DNA from: Isochrysis galbana
Lineage: Eukaryota; Haptophyta; Isochrysidales; Isochrysidaceae
DNA: 32,600 nt
Direction of reading: 5' to 3'
NCBI GenBank assembly: GCA_018136815.1
Contig: CM030931.1
Coordinates: 11,840,986-11,873,585, forward strand
Made by a program: the position numbers and the translations under genes. The notes beneath the pieces were generated by a model. That model was not told the origin of the DNA. It saw only the letters and a program-made list of their open reading frames with translations, and ran no database searches. This document shows, in pieces, positions 18,144 to 28,100 of this stretch (its first letter is position 1; every line of letters begins with the position of its first letter).

Positions 18144-19002
18144 CTAGAGGAAGAGAGTCCCCGCCGGCTCATAGGAAGAATTTTCACCCCGTTCGCGCCG
18201 TCGTGGCCATCATCACTTCTCACTATTTCTTTCATCATCCTCGCCCATCCCTCAATCATATCCCGAGAGCGGAGACGACGATTGCCAGGTTCTTCTGTTC
18301 TTCTTCCGCCCTCGAGATGTGAGATCTCCGCGCACTTCGCTGCCGATCTCGCGTAAGAGAGAGGAAAAGAAGGCGAGGCGCCCGAGCCCGCCGCCACCGC
18401 CGCCACCGCACCGACGGCGCTCCCTCGCTTCCCCCCCGTCCCTTTCCCCTCTCTCTCTCTCTCTCAACTCTCTCTCCCTTTCATCTCTCTCGCGCTCACT
18501 CTCTCCTTCCCCCCTCTCGCCCGCGTCCCCGCCGCGGACTCGGAGAGATCCAGTCCTTCCCCCCCCCCCCCCCCCGCAAAACAAAACACGACGGGCTCAA
18601 CCGCTAGATAACCGCGCGAGGAGGAGCCGGCATCTGGTGCTTGATGATGAAGAAGGCCTCCTTGCTGACGGTGCTCGGCCTCAGCGCGCTCCCGTCGGTG
18701 GTGGCCGTGGGGGCGACAGGCCCACCCTCGCGCATCAGTCCTCTCTGTCGTCGTCTGCACGGCTGGGACGGCGTCTCTCCCTACGACGTCCTCTTGCCCC
18801 CTTCTCAAAGCAGGCGGCGACCGGCCCCTGCCGCGGCCACGCCCACGCCATCCGTGACAGCAGCCACCCGACTCTCTGTGCCGACCAGGCCATCGGCGTG
18901 TGCCCCGCGGCGAAATGGCTCCCATCATTTCGTCAAAACCGCTAGATTGCCGCTTCTGTGGCTCCACGCGCTCCTCACCTGGATCTCAGTGATCTTTTCT
19001 AG

Positions 19003-19119
19003 CATCCGGAGCACGGCGCCTTTGCAGCCGCAGTCGTCGACATGATGAAGGGATCAATTACTTTTACGTATCATCGTGCGTCTCATCGTGTTGATTTGCT
19101 CACGGGCAAATGGAGAAAG
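19003..19119 (+). CDS. orphan internal exon candidate
   Basis: A good acceptor (GATCTTTTCTAG) and a GT donor after AAG bound 39 codons in phase 0: HPEHGAFAAAVVDMMKGSIT then FTYHRASHRVDLLTGKWRK. The composition is protein-like. I could not join it to other exons. The CxxC at about 18946 lies just upstream in another frame, so a split zinc finger is conceivable but unproven. Confidence 0.2.
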
Positions 19120-19612
19120 GTACCACTCCTTGCCAGGCAGCCAAAGGCGGCCCTGTCATCCTTGGCGGACGTCTCTTTCTCATCCTTGCCTACTCCATCT
19201 TGTGCGCATCGTACGTACTCCTTGGCCGCCCACAGTGGAAAAGTTACGCTCCCGCTATTGATCTCGCCGGTGCTTCTGGTGCACGGCGGCTCGCCCCGCG
19301 CGTAGGATCCGTTCTGCAAGCCGCATGGTTAGGCGGGAGACTACTCGGCGCAGGCTGCGATCGCAAGTACAGCTAAGCTGTCACTGTGGCGGCTAATTCC
19401 GGCCGCATGGAACATACTTGAACCTGTACCTGACCCAAGGGCTGACATTGTTGGTTGATTGTGCATTAAGGGTCCATTGAATATTGCGATTACATATGCG
19501 TGCCAGTAAAGAGAATAGGACATTTACACGTGGCTGATACAACCCTCACCTTGAATACACTATTTAGTTGAGTATTCAGTATTCACTATGACTACATACA
19601 TGCGATTTGCTC

Positions 19613-19661
19613 TAATTATGTCTTGATTAATGGCCGAAGGCTGCTAATCAAGGCATAATTA
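19613..19661 (+). repeat. 49-nt hairpin
   Basis: The arms TAATTATG-T-CTTGATTA and TAATCAAG-G-CATAATTA are complementary over 17 positions (one G-T wobble), followed by GCC/GGC around a GAA loop. The DNA is AT-rich in a GC-rich neighbourhood and has no coding overlap I can support. Confidence 0.7.
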
Positions 19662-20030
19662 ATGGTGGCGAGCCCATGACTAAAATAGTCATAATACTCG
19701 ACTACGGCTGGCGCCGGCGCAGCACGCACAGCACATTGCGAACGCCCGCTCGCCTGGTCACCGACACGCACCGTGGGACATGCAAACATGCAGTGTGCAA
19801 GCAGGCTGGAGGGGCTGGGGAGTGAGCTCACCTGGGCCGGCCATTGAGCGCGCCGATGCGCACGCGTGCACGCGTAGTGACAGTTTTGTTTTTGGAATAG
19901 CAGTTTTTTTTTGGAGAGAGCGGCCTCACAAGCCCAAATGTCTCGACATGTCTCGAGACATCTCTTTGGCGAAAATCCGCCCAAATGTCTAAAAGAAAGT
20001 CTAGTCATTTCTGTCAAGCCCAAGCCCTAC

Positions 20031-20097
20031 GCGGCTCGCCGCGGCCACTCGCTCTGGCGAGGGAGAAGGGAGATTAGAGATTAGCGCTCTGGGCCCC
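20031..20097 (+). repeat. dispersed block shared with 23417-23469
   Basis: Both contain GCGGCTCGCCG, GGCCACTCGC, GCGAGGGA, ATTAGCGCT and CTGGGCCC in the same order. This copy is about 14 bp longer through an AGATTAG-type duplication. The partner lies at the right end of the repeat-rich region that begins with hairpin copy 3. Confidence 0.7.
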
Positions 20098-20323
20098 TAA
20101 ACTCACGAGTGCCCCTCCCCCCTGCGTTGTTTTACCCGAAAGGGGTTTTCCCTCAGCGTGGCCTCCACGAGAGGGCGTGCTGGGGTGCGCAGGGTCGGTG
20201 CGTGCACTGGGGGGAGGACAAATATCGAGGGGAGGGGGCAGTGCGCACTGGCAATGCCCCCGCTCCCGCCCGGGCTACCACTCGGACACCGGCTTGTCAG
20301 GCATGGCGGGATTCCGGGACTGA

Positions 20324-20369
20324 AATGTTATGTCCAATTAGTTAGTGGGGTTGGCTAGGATATAACATT
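20324..20369 (+). repeat. 12-bp stem hairpin
   Basis: AATGTTATGTCC pairs with GGATATAACATT (11 of 12) across a 22-nt loop. It is a short isolated structure with no nearby gene end that it could clearly terminate. Confidence 0.6.
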
Positions 20370-20646
20370 GATTATTATAATGACCTCTGAAGGCGAGGTC
20401 AACCATGCCGCATCGACACATCATGACACACGCGTCAGTTCGCAACGTTGGCGTCCTGCGTGTTATTCGTTCTACTACGCTATTGCCAATACTACTGCGC
20501 GCGTTTTCACACCATTTCAACACGCTTTTGTATTACAAACGTCAAAATTGAAGTAGACTCACTACAATGGGCATAGTTAACAAAAATCCTCCGAATAGGG
20601 GACATTCGATGGAATGTGGGCTCGGTCGCCTTTGACCTTTGAGTAA

Positions 20647-21936
20647 CTACGAGCAGCTAGCCCCTCTCCGCAAGACGGCAGGTTGCTCCGGCGGTGACGC
20701 AGGCGCTGGCACCTCGGGTGGCGGGACTGGCGGTGCCTGCGGCGCTGGTGGTGCTGGCGGGGGAAGCGGCGCAGAGGGGGGTGCACTAGGAATTGGTCTC
20801 TTCGCCTCCTCCTCCGGCACGCCGCGTGTCCGGCAATGGAGCGCATCCGTTGGCTGCCAACTCCCCGTCCAACCGGACACCGTGTAACCGGGCATCGCGC
20901 TCCGATAGACTTCGAGCGCCGCATCATCCCACGCGGACCCGACAATGGGCACGAAGACATGATCGTTGAGAATGAGCGAGTTGGTGTATGGCTGATCGCT
21001 TGGTGTGTCGACCCGGTAGATTGTCCACGCGCCCCCAGCGCTGGTGTTCACCGAGGCGAGGTACGTGGCGACGTCCTCGACCATATGATACTGCGGGTGG
21101 CTCTGAGGCACTCGTCGTATGAGCACCGTGGTCGACGAGAGGTACTTGGCCCAGCAGTCAATGTGGTCGATGTACTCGTTATTCGGATCGGCTACGACAT
21201 GGAAGATGCCCACGCCATAATAGTCGCGCATGATGCTGTCAACACTCGAACACGGAGCGAGAGGGATTGACACCTCGTCGGAAGTGCCGCACGCGGCATT
21301 CTCCGTGTACGCAATGTGAGTGGCCGCAGCTTGCCCGAGCCCGTCAACCATCATATTGCCCCCCGTGCCGACGAGCCCCGAGCTAAAGTATGGTACGCCA
21401 AAGAAGCTTGCGATGGCGCTAGGCACGGCATTGTCGTTGGGTCGTGGCCGGTTGTACTCGTGGTCGACGACGGCGAGTCCGTCGTCCGAGAACACCCACC
21501 ACGGCCCGTAGTCCCGCGTCCAGTAAGAATCGGTGTTCGCCTGGACGAGCTCATAGTTGGTGATTCCGCTGGCGCGAAACGCGGCGTTCACAGCCATCGA
21601 TTCACTCACGGAGGCGAGGCAGTACACTCTGGCTGCGTTTGAGAGCCCACTCACCAGCTGGATTGAGATTCCGAGCGGCCAGCGTATGAGCACGCCGCGC
21701 ATGGGGGCCCACTCCGGCACGAATCGCGCGTTGGAGGGGGGCAAACTCCTCGCAGAACGCACGCGTGGCAGCGGCGTCGCAGTGCGTTCCTCCTCGCTCA
21801 GCCCAATCGGCAGCGCATGCGGGTCGGATCGCGGTGTCCAATCGCGTGCTGTTGCCAAATATTCCTCCAACTCAGCGGGCAGCCCGCACGCCGCCAGAGG
21901 GAGCACCACGAGCAGCAGCCGGCGTACCCGGTCCAT
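20647..21936 (-). CDS. secreted peptidylarginine deiminase, PPAD/agmatine-deiminase superfamily
   Basis: This intronless frame is 429 aa from the ATG at 21934-21936. An upstream in-frame ATG (22086) would add 50 residues. I prefer the inner start because it begins a clean signal peptide (MDRVRRLLLVVLPLAACG). The enzyme converts arginine in peptides to citrulline. In inner-start numbering the landmarks are WTRDYGPWW (D142), NRPRPND (R163, R165), TGGNMMVDGLG, HID (H258, D260), YTNSLIL (N319) and ALHCRTRG (C368). These match, in order and spacing, the Asp, paired Arg, His-x-Asp, Asn and Cys known for the Porphyromonas enzyme, where the second Arg selects C-terminal arginine. Agmatine deiminases instead end GGGNIHC. 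A roughly 60-residue Pro/Ala tail follows the Cys motif. It is likely secreted or membrane-associated. Fold and chemistry are well supported; the natural substrate is not. Confidence 0.9.
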   Translation of the reverse strand: MDRVRRLLLVVLPLAACGLPAELEEYLATARDWTPRSDPHALPIGLSEEERTATPLPRVRSARSLPPSNARFVPEWAPMRGVLIRWPLGISIQLVSGLSNAARVYCLASVSESMAVNAAFRASGITNYELVQANTDSYWTRDYGPWWVFSDDGLAVVDHEYNRPRPNDNAVPSAIASFFGVPYFSSGLVGTGGNMMVDGLGQAAATHIAYTENAACGTSDEVSIPLAPCSSVDSIMRDYYGVGIFHVVADPNNEYIDHIDCWAKYLSSTTVLIRRVPQSHPQYHMVEDVATYLASVNTSAGGAWTIYRVDTPSDQPYTNSLILNDHVFVPIVGSAWDDAALEVYRSAMPGYTVSGWTGSWQPTDALHCRTRGVPEEEAKRPIPSAPPSAPLPPPAPPAPQAPPVPPPEVPAPASPPEQPAVLRRGASCS

Positions 21937-22867
21937 CCTTCCCCTCCCTGCGCGGCAAGGAGGGCTTGCTCGCTCACTCACCACCACAACGAGGGAGTTC
22001 GTCCAGAATAACAGGAAGAGTACCATACTTTTGCGGGACAAGAGGGCAAACAGATCGGCAAGATCGGCATGGAACCGCTGCGCCACTACAATCGTGCAAA
22101 TTCACCCGCAAGCGGATCGATGTTGTTTATTCACGATGTGCTGGACTATAGACCCCCCCACCAGTGGGCGCGCGGCTCTCAGCAGGCGCACTCTACTCCC
22201 CACCGCCCCACCCGCCAGGAGGCCCGGATCTACACTATTTTCTAGAGTCTATCTATATCTGGCCAGCACCACTCGTACTCCCTGACCTTCCCCCCCTCCC
22301 CCTGCCCCCCCCGGCACCAGGCAGACAGACTACACAGGGGACTGACTGAGGGAGGGGGGGGGGGGGTTGAAGGAAGGGAGGCGGGGTACAGGCCCCTAGC
22401 TCTTTGGTGGCCGGCAAAGTACTCCTACCTCTCTGTCTTCTGCTTCTTCTCGTTTCACGGTAGGAGTACTCTGTACAGTGTGTGTGCGACCCCCTCCACC
22501 TCCACTCTCCTCCTACAAGTAGGTGGTAAAAAACAAAAAAATAGTCGGACGCGAACTCAACTCAAACTTTTTGATCGTTTGAACATAGTCAACTACCTAC
22601 TATAAGCTATAAGGCGGTCAAACAGGGCTCACAGTGTGAGAAAAAGTCCCGCTGGGGGACAATAAGAAAAAACTGGGCTCAAGCAGACAAGTCCCCGGCA
22701 CCCGGGGAGACAGCCGCGAGAGGCGAGGCGGGAGAGGAGAATTCTCTCGGGGGAGGATTAGAGAGGGTGAGGGCCTGGCGAAACAACTGTAATGCAGCGA
22801 CCGGGAAACATAAGTTCTCTGTCGTTCACCGACAAATGATTTGACAACTCTACGATAGATAGATTAC

Positions 22868-23007
22868 AACTAAGTTTATACTTAGTTCGCCCATGGGGGG
22901 GCACGAGCCCCCCTCTCTCTCCACTCCTCCCCTGCCATGGGGGAGGATCCACCCACTCTCCTGGCACGCCTGATGGCCTGCCAGGAGCACACAGCCTTGC
23001 TGACCCA
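22868..23007 (+). repeat. multi-hairpin dispersed repeat, copy 3
   Basis: The head is a perfect inverted repeat, AACTAAGTttatACTTAGTT. It is followed by CCATG with a G-run/cacgag/C-run hairpin, a TCCTCCCC/GGGGGAGGA hairpin, a CTCCTGGCA/TGCCAGGAG hairpin and the tail GCCTTGCTGACCCA. Copies 1 and 2 share this order. Confidence 0.85.
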
Positions 23008-23416
23008 TTCCTCTCCCTACAGGCCCGCCTGACTCGCCCGCCCTGGCCCGTCGTGGCCTGCCCATTCCTCTGACCAGCCCCTCCTCCCCCTGGGCCCCGT
23101 TGTTCAGGACCCCCCAGCCAGCTCCAGTCGACCCGCAGGGCCGCGGAGCGCCAGCGAGGGAGAGGCAGGAGGGGCCAGGGCCATGCCCCAGCCTCACCTG
23201 CCCCCTGAGCTGTGCTCCCAGGCCCTGCAGGCCATCTGGGGACCTGAGCGAGGGGCCGCAGGCGCGCGCCATGGGCCCCCGCCGCAGGGAAGAGAGGAGG
23301 AAAAGGGAAGAGGGAGGGGAGGGGGGAGCGGCAGCTCTCCCCTCCGGCAGTAACGTGTCTTCTCGCCCCGTTTGGGTAAGAGAAGACGGGGGCGCCAGAG
23401 CCAGGAGGGAAGGGCC

Positions 23417-23469
23417 GCGGCTCGCCGTGGCCACTCGCACTAGCGAGGGATATTAGCGCTTCTGGGCCC
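23417..23469 (+). repeat. dispersed block shared with 20031-20097
   Basis: Same block as 20031-20097, in the same orientation, about 50 bp long with a few substitutions. Confidence 0.7.
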
Positions 23470-24041
23470 GCAGGAGAGCGAAGAGAACGACGGAAAATGA
23501 ACGACAAAAAAACGACGTGATCTGGCCCGCAAATAGGTAAGATAACCGCCCATTTGCGATATACTAACGGGTTGACACCCCGCGCGGCGGACAGACACCG
23601 CGAAAGAGCGGCAGCAGACGAAGAAGGGCCGCAGGGCGGGGGCCGAGACCCCCCGAGGACACGATAAGATGGTTTCAAAGGGCGTTTACGCTTGTCTTCC
23701 ACAGGAACACCCAACAACAGGTCTGCCCCAGCCCACCCCTTGCGCCTGGCCCGTCGTAGTGCACGCGCCCCCCCCCCCCGATACCAAAGACAAAGGAATG
23801 AAGGGGGTAGTGTAAAGGGAGTGAGTGTTCTGGGGTATAGGCGATGGCATGAGTCGGTACCGTGAGTGCGTGGTCCTTTATAGCTAGCGGTAGTAGCCTG
23901 AATCTTCAGATTTTTTTTTTACACCTGACGGATCGAGCATGACCACTGGCTCGATATGCGACGATACGGAAGGGAAACGATCGGCACCCCGGTCGGTACC
24001 TACTGGTACCCTGGTAACACCCCCCCCCATGGGCACTACCA

Positions 24042-24089
24042 CTATCAACCAAGGTAGGGCTGTGCCACTACCACTATCAACCAAGATAG
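24042..24089 (-). repeat. two 32-bp spaced hairpin repeats, second locus
   Basis: On the minus strand the units read CTATCTTGGTTGATAGTGGT and CTACCTTGGTTGATAGTGGT. CTATC pairs with GATAG. The unit starts are 32 bp apart (24042 and 24074 on the plus strand), as at 14045-14098. Confidence 0.75.
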
Positions 24090-24150
24090 CACTTTTGCCC
24101 TACCAACTTCAAACAAGTTAGTCCCGAGCCCCCCCTGTTCACATCCTTAC

Positions 24151-24619
24151 TCGAGAGTCCTCCGCATGCGCTGCATGTTGCATGAAGTAGAGCAAGGACG
24201 ACCGCCTCGTCGACTTGTACGCCATCGCGGACGGCCTCGACGAGCATGACCGCGTGCTCCTCCTTGCTCCTTTGCGCCGGCAGGCGCAGACCTCGTACAT
24301 CCTCCTCCTCCTCCTCCTCCTCCTCCTCCTCCTCCTCCTCCTCCTCCTCCTCCTCCTCCTCCTCCTCCTCCTCCTCCTCCTCCTCCTCCTCCTCCTCCTC
24401 CTCCTCCTCCTCCTCCTCCTCCTCCTCCTCCTCCTCCTCCTCCTCCTCCTCCTCCTCCTCCTCCTCCTCCTCCTCCTCCTCCTCCTCCTCCTCCTCCTCC
24501 TCCTCCTCAAACAATAGAGCGCAGTCGGCCTCGTCATCCGAGGGAAGCCCCTGTCGCTCCAGGTCGTCGTCGTCCACTGGGACACCTCCCACCTCGACCT
24601 CCTTGTCCTCCATACTCAT
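24151..24619 (-). CDS. poly-glutamate protein, first exon
   Basis: The ATG at 24617-24619 (a second ATG follows two codons later) opens an acidic N-terminus (MEDKEVEVGG, VDDDDLERQG, SDDEADCALLF), then about 70 consecutive Glu codons, then HAVMLVEAVRDGVQVDEAVV and ALLHATCSACGG. A strong donor (GTAAGG) at 24149-24150 ends the exon at 24151, so the gene should continue toward lower coordinates, but I found no next exon. The residues flanking the Glu tract look like real protein. No family is recognisable. The tract is pure GAG, so its length is probably unstable. If expressed, such acidic runs are typical of nuclear or histone-binding proteins, but that is only an analogy. Confidence 0.42.
24301..24508. 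repeat. (CTC)n/(GAG)n microsatellite, about 69 units
   Basis: About 208 bp of pure trinucleotide repeat without interruption. On the minus strand it encodes the poly-Glu tract. Collapse or expansion during assembly is possible. Confidence 0.97.
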
Positions 24620-25000
24620 GGTTCTTGCCGCGCGCCAGGGGGCGCGGAGGGGGAATAGGGGGCGGGGGCGGGGGCGGGGGGGCTCGGGGGGGCGGGGGGC
24701 GGGGGGGGGGGGGGGCGCTTCGGGGGAAAATACCGATTGGCAAGCTTTCCCTCATCGCAGCGCTTATCCTTCTTACACGGGCGATATCCCTTGGGCACCT
24801 GCAGAAAATGACGGATCCGAAGCGTCAAAATTGGCGCTTCAAGCCGGCAGTAAAGAGATAAAGTGAACACTGTCAAAACCCCTGAAAAATTTCCTCGCGC
24901 CGCGTAAACGCGGCGCTCAATTAAGCGAAACCACGAAATGCACCCCGCGGCTGCGCCGCGAACACACCCAACTCACGGCGCGCGACAATGAACACCCGTC

Positions 25001-25100
25001 NNNNNNNNNNNNNNNNNNNNNNNNNNNNNNNNNNNNNNNNNNNNNNNNNNNNNNNNNNNNNNNNNNNNNNNNNNNNNNNNNNNNNNNNNNNNNNNNNNNN
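25001..25100. other. assembly gap (100 N)
   Basis: Exactly 100 undetermined bases, a conventional placeholder for a gap of unknown length. The distance between the genes on either side is therefore uncertain. Confidence 0.99.
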
Positions 25101-25161
25101 CGAGCAAGGGCTCGCGGCTTACCGGTGAGCCTCGCGAGCAACAGCCGCGGTCAGATCACTC

Positions 25162-25167
25162 TATATA
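25162..25167 (+). promoter_or_regulatory. TATA-box-like element
   Basis: TATATA lies 27 bp upstream of the ATG at 25194 that is the likely start of the ULK4-like gene. If it is used, the 5' UTR would be very short. The evidence is motif and position only. Confidence 0.35.
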
Positions 25168-25193
25168 CAGCCCCTGCCGATCATCAGAGCTCG

Positions 25194-28100
25194 ATGGGCG
25201 AGGAGCTGTCTGGGGTAAACAGAGCGGAGAATCATTCGCTGCACGTGCGCTAAGCCCTCTCCTGCGGTTCTGAGCGTGGCTCACCGCGTGTCGCCTTCCC
25301 CATTACGACAGACAATACGAAGAAATCGGCGCAAGTCCTCACTCGAAGGTCTATAAGGCTCGCAAGCGTCTTGGGATCGAATTTGTGGCGCTCCGGAAAG
25401 TTGACAAATCACGCCAACCAAAGCTGATCAATGAGGTGCGAGCTCTGCGCGAGCTCCATCACGCCAACGTGACTGCATTCCATGGTTGGTACTACACGGA
25501 GCGTCACCTTTGGATGGTGACCGAGTACTGCGCCGGGGCGATCTCGCCACACTTCTAGCCCATGACGAACACCTGCCAGAGCGACAGTTGTCTCGCTTGG
25601 ACTTGATGCTCTCGCTGCTCTCCAGCACGTTCACAGCCATGACTTCCTGGTGGTTAACTTGACACCCAGTGCATTTCTGCTAAACGAATCTGGTACGAGC
25701 CGGCCACGCGTGCTACTCGCGGTGTATGTGACGGTTCAGCCATGCCAGCAGAAAACTTGCCATGTGCTGCATACCAAGCCTACAACAACGTGCCTCTGCA
25801 CGCTATTTCTCTTAGGTCTGCTGAAGCTCGCCGACCTCGGGTCATCATGCCACATTAGTGAGATGTTAGCCCCACCGTTGCACCGGCTGTTAGCAGCCTT
25901 AGGCAGACAATATGCGCCATCCTACCTGGCTCCCGAGTTGTTCCCCCCACCCTCGGGATACGCCATTGACGAAGAGCTCGATGAGCCAGGCTCCGCAGGG
26001 TCTTTGCCATTTTCATCACCACGTCCGTGCTTTTCCAAAGCATCTGATTTCTGGGGCTTGGGCGCCCTTCTCTACCATCTTGCTGCTGGCACGCCGCCAT
26101 TTGGCCCTCCAGCGCCTCTTCCTGCCCGACTCTTTGCTGCCGCCACACAGTCCTTACCACCTCTACATGGAGCCTCGGAGGCTTTCATAAGTCTTCTGGA
26201 CTCATTGCTACAGAAGGACCCGGAGATGCGCCCATCATGGGAAGCTATGCGAGCTCATGATTTTTGGTCTGGCTGCCTGAGGCCGATATCAGGCTCGCCG
26301 TCGCACACGCCGACTCTGCGATCGGCCGGTGCCCAAGTTGAGCTGCAGGAGGATTCACATAGGCTGTCGGCAGATGGGAATCTGTTCGACGACTCGTTCG
26401 CATATCCTTTGGATAAGAAAGTCGACCTCACCCGTCCACTTGAGACCCGGAAGCGCACCGACGCGGATGCTGAGACCGTGAAGAAAGGAGAGTTGACGGA
26501 GGCTGAATCGTTTCATTCTGGAATCATGGGAATTACGCGGACAACTAAGGCTTCAAAGGAAGAGGTCAACACGCCGAACAAGTCTCGTGATGCCCAAGCA
26601 CGTGTTTGCGTACTAGCGGAGGTTCATGATGGGTGCGGTGTTAGTGCGCCAAAGACAGACACGCCACGCACCCGAGCAAATCCGAAGGTCTCCTCTCGCG
26701 TGTCTTCATACACATCACCAATGCCGCCCCTTCCATCCCACGAGGAGACCAGCATGCGCACGCGTAGTACTGGCACCGAGCCGGAAGTGGCGTTGAATGC
26801 GGGGTCGACACTCGCCACCCCAATTCAACAGCAGAGCTCCTCAAAGCGTGGCGACGATGGCTGTGTTGAGCGAGTGGGCGATGACTGCATCTCTCATGAT
26901 ACGGCCATGAACCAGCGTGTAGTAGTGGCCGCGATGGACCAAAAGGATGACAAGGGCATGCGGTCAACGCCAACGCATCTGAAGGCTTGCGTTGCAGATG
27001 CAACCGATGCAGAGGCAATGGCTGTGGCCAAGGAGATGGCCGCCGCGGAACAAGCAGCTGTGGGCCCTTTGGAAGCGTTGAGCAACAGCGCAAGGCCTGA
27101 ATGCAGGATGCGCAGCGGGCTGCAGCTGCCAACTTGAGATCATTGAGCAATTATGCTTCAATGCGGGCCTCTTTCGCCATGGAAGAGTTGTTGCAGGTGC
27201 AAGCACAATGTTGTACGATCGTGCCTTATGCCATTACACCCGTCTGTTCGATCTGACAAGAGCCTTACTAGTGGTCGCTCCTGATGGCGCCAGCCCTGAC
27301 AGTTTTCCTCATGGCGTGGGGCTCGGTCGCACACGCTTCAGGACAAGCAATGCTGAGTGTAGCGTGCTTAGGGCAGCCTCGCGTGCTCACGGCTCCTCCT
27401 CTGCGACTTCGTTCCATTAGGCCATCTTTCATCCATCTGAGTGGTTTGTTCGACCCATTGCGCTCAACCCCGCCATCGAGCCGCCTACACCCGTTGAGAG
27501 ACTCGATCCGCGCGCTCTCCTTTTCAAGCCCATGACTGCAGATGCTCTCCTCGCGATGCGGCCCGATCAAATCGAAGCTGCGCTCACCCCGATTGCACGT
27601 TCTCTCGGCGGCGGCATCCCCGGTGTTCCAAGGTATGCGCGACTCGCATTTGGTACTTGTGCCCATTGCTCACGGGCAGGGTTTGGGACCAGCACCAGAG
27701 TTACCGGTGCCGTCTAGCGATGCGTGACTGGTAATCCCCTGTCCCGATCCGGCACCCATACCTGAACTCAGCAATGCTACAACCTCGGCCGAGAAATCCA
27801 ACGCAGTGCTATACATTGAGTCCCTCAGCTCTGACCCGCGCGCCGCTACTCTGCTCCTCAATTCGCGTCTAGCTACTGTCCTACTCCGCCTGCTCCGGTC
27901 CGCCCCGTCGGCTAGTCTCCGCCTGCGGATTGCTTCTCTTTGTGCTGCTCTCATCCGCCACGCCACCCTGTTGGACCGAACATTAATCATCGAAGACCTA
28001 CTCCCTGCTCTTCTCACTTCTCTCGGAGATCGCTCAGAGGCGGTGAGCAATATGAATTTATGTCGGGGCGTTTCTGATCGCTCTGATCAAGACCTGATCT

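Larger units (their letters stand above)
18144..20646. other. mostly non-coding, low complexity and orphan exon candidates
   Basis: 18430-18500 is CT-rich and 18560-18576 is a C run. A frame from 18641 begins with a secretory-signal-like stretch (KKASLLTVLGLSALPSVVAV) but then becomes Pro/Ser/Arg-rich, so I do not call it. A possible zinc-binding pair (LDCRFCGS) occurs near 18946. The hairpins at 19613-19661 and 20324-20369 and the shared block at 20031-20097 are listed separately. Nothing else is supported. Confidence 0.35.
21937..24150. other. repeat-rich intergenic region
   Basis: No gene is supported. It contains C/G runs (22345-22365, 23770-23779), hairpin copy 3 (22868-23007), a long GC-rich stretch to about 23470 related to fragments at 15850-15990 and 20031-20097, a GGCGGTCAAACAGGG motif near 22612 and the second pair of 32-bp hairpins (24042-24089). 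Large frames across 22758-23717 are GC artefacts. Confidence 0.45.
24620..25193. other. intergenic between divergent genes, with gap
   Basis: The first part is G-run-rich (24640-24720) upstream of the minus-strand poly-Glu exon. The rest holds the N gap and the short promoter region of the plus-strand ULK4-like gene. I see no separate gene. Confidence 0.5.

Noticed and set aside
18319..18945. 208-aa plus-strand frame and its minus-strand counterpart
   Set aside because: They cross CT and C runs with strongly biased composition and no motif.
22758..23717. 319-aa minus-strand open frame
   Set aside because: It spans hairpin copy 3 and GC-rich repeat DNA, has biased composition and no domain. 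Similar long frames occur in other frames of the same stretch.
24139..24866. Poly-Arg, poly-Leu and poly-Ser frames over the CTC tract
   Set aside because: They are the alternative frames of the same trinucleotide repeat. Only the Glu frame has protein-like flanks and a good donor.
24620..25193. Shared bidirectional promoter
   Set aside because: The interval contains a gap of unknown size, so the real spacing is not known.
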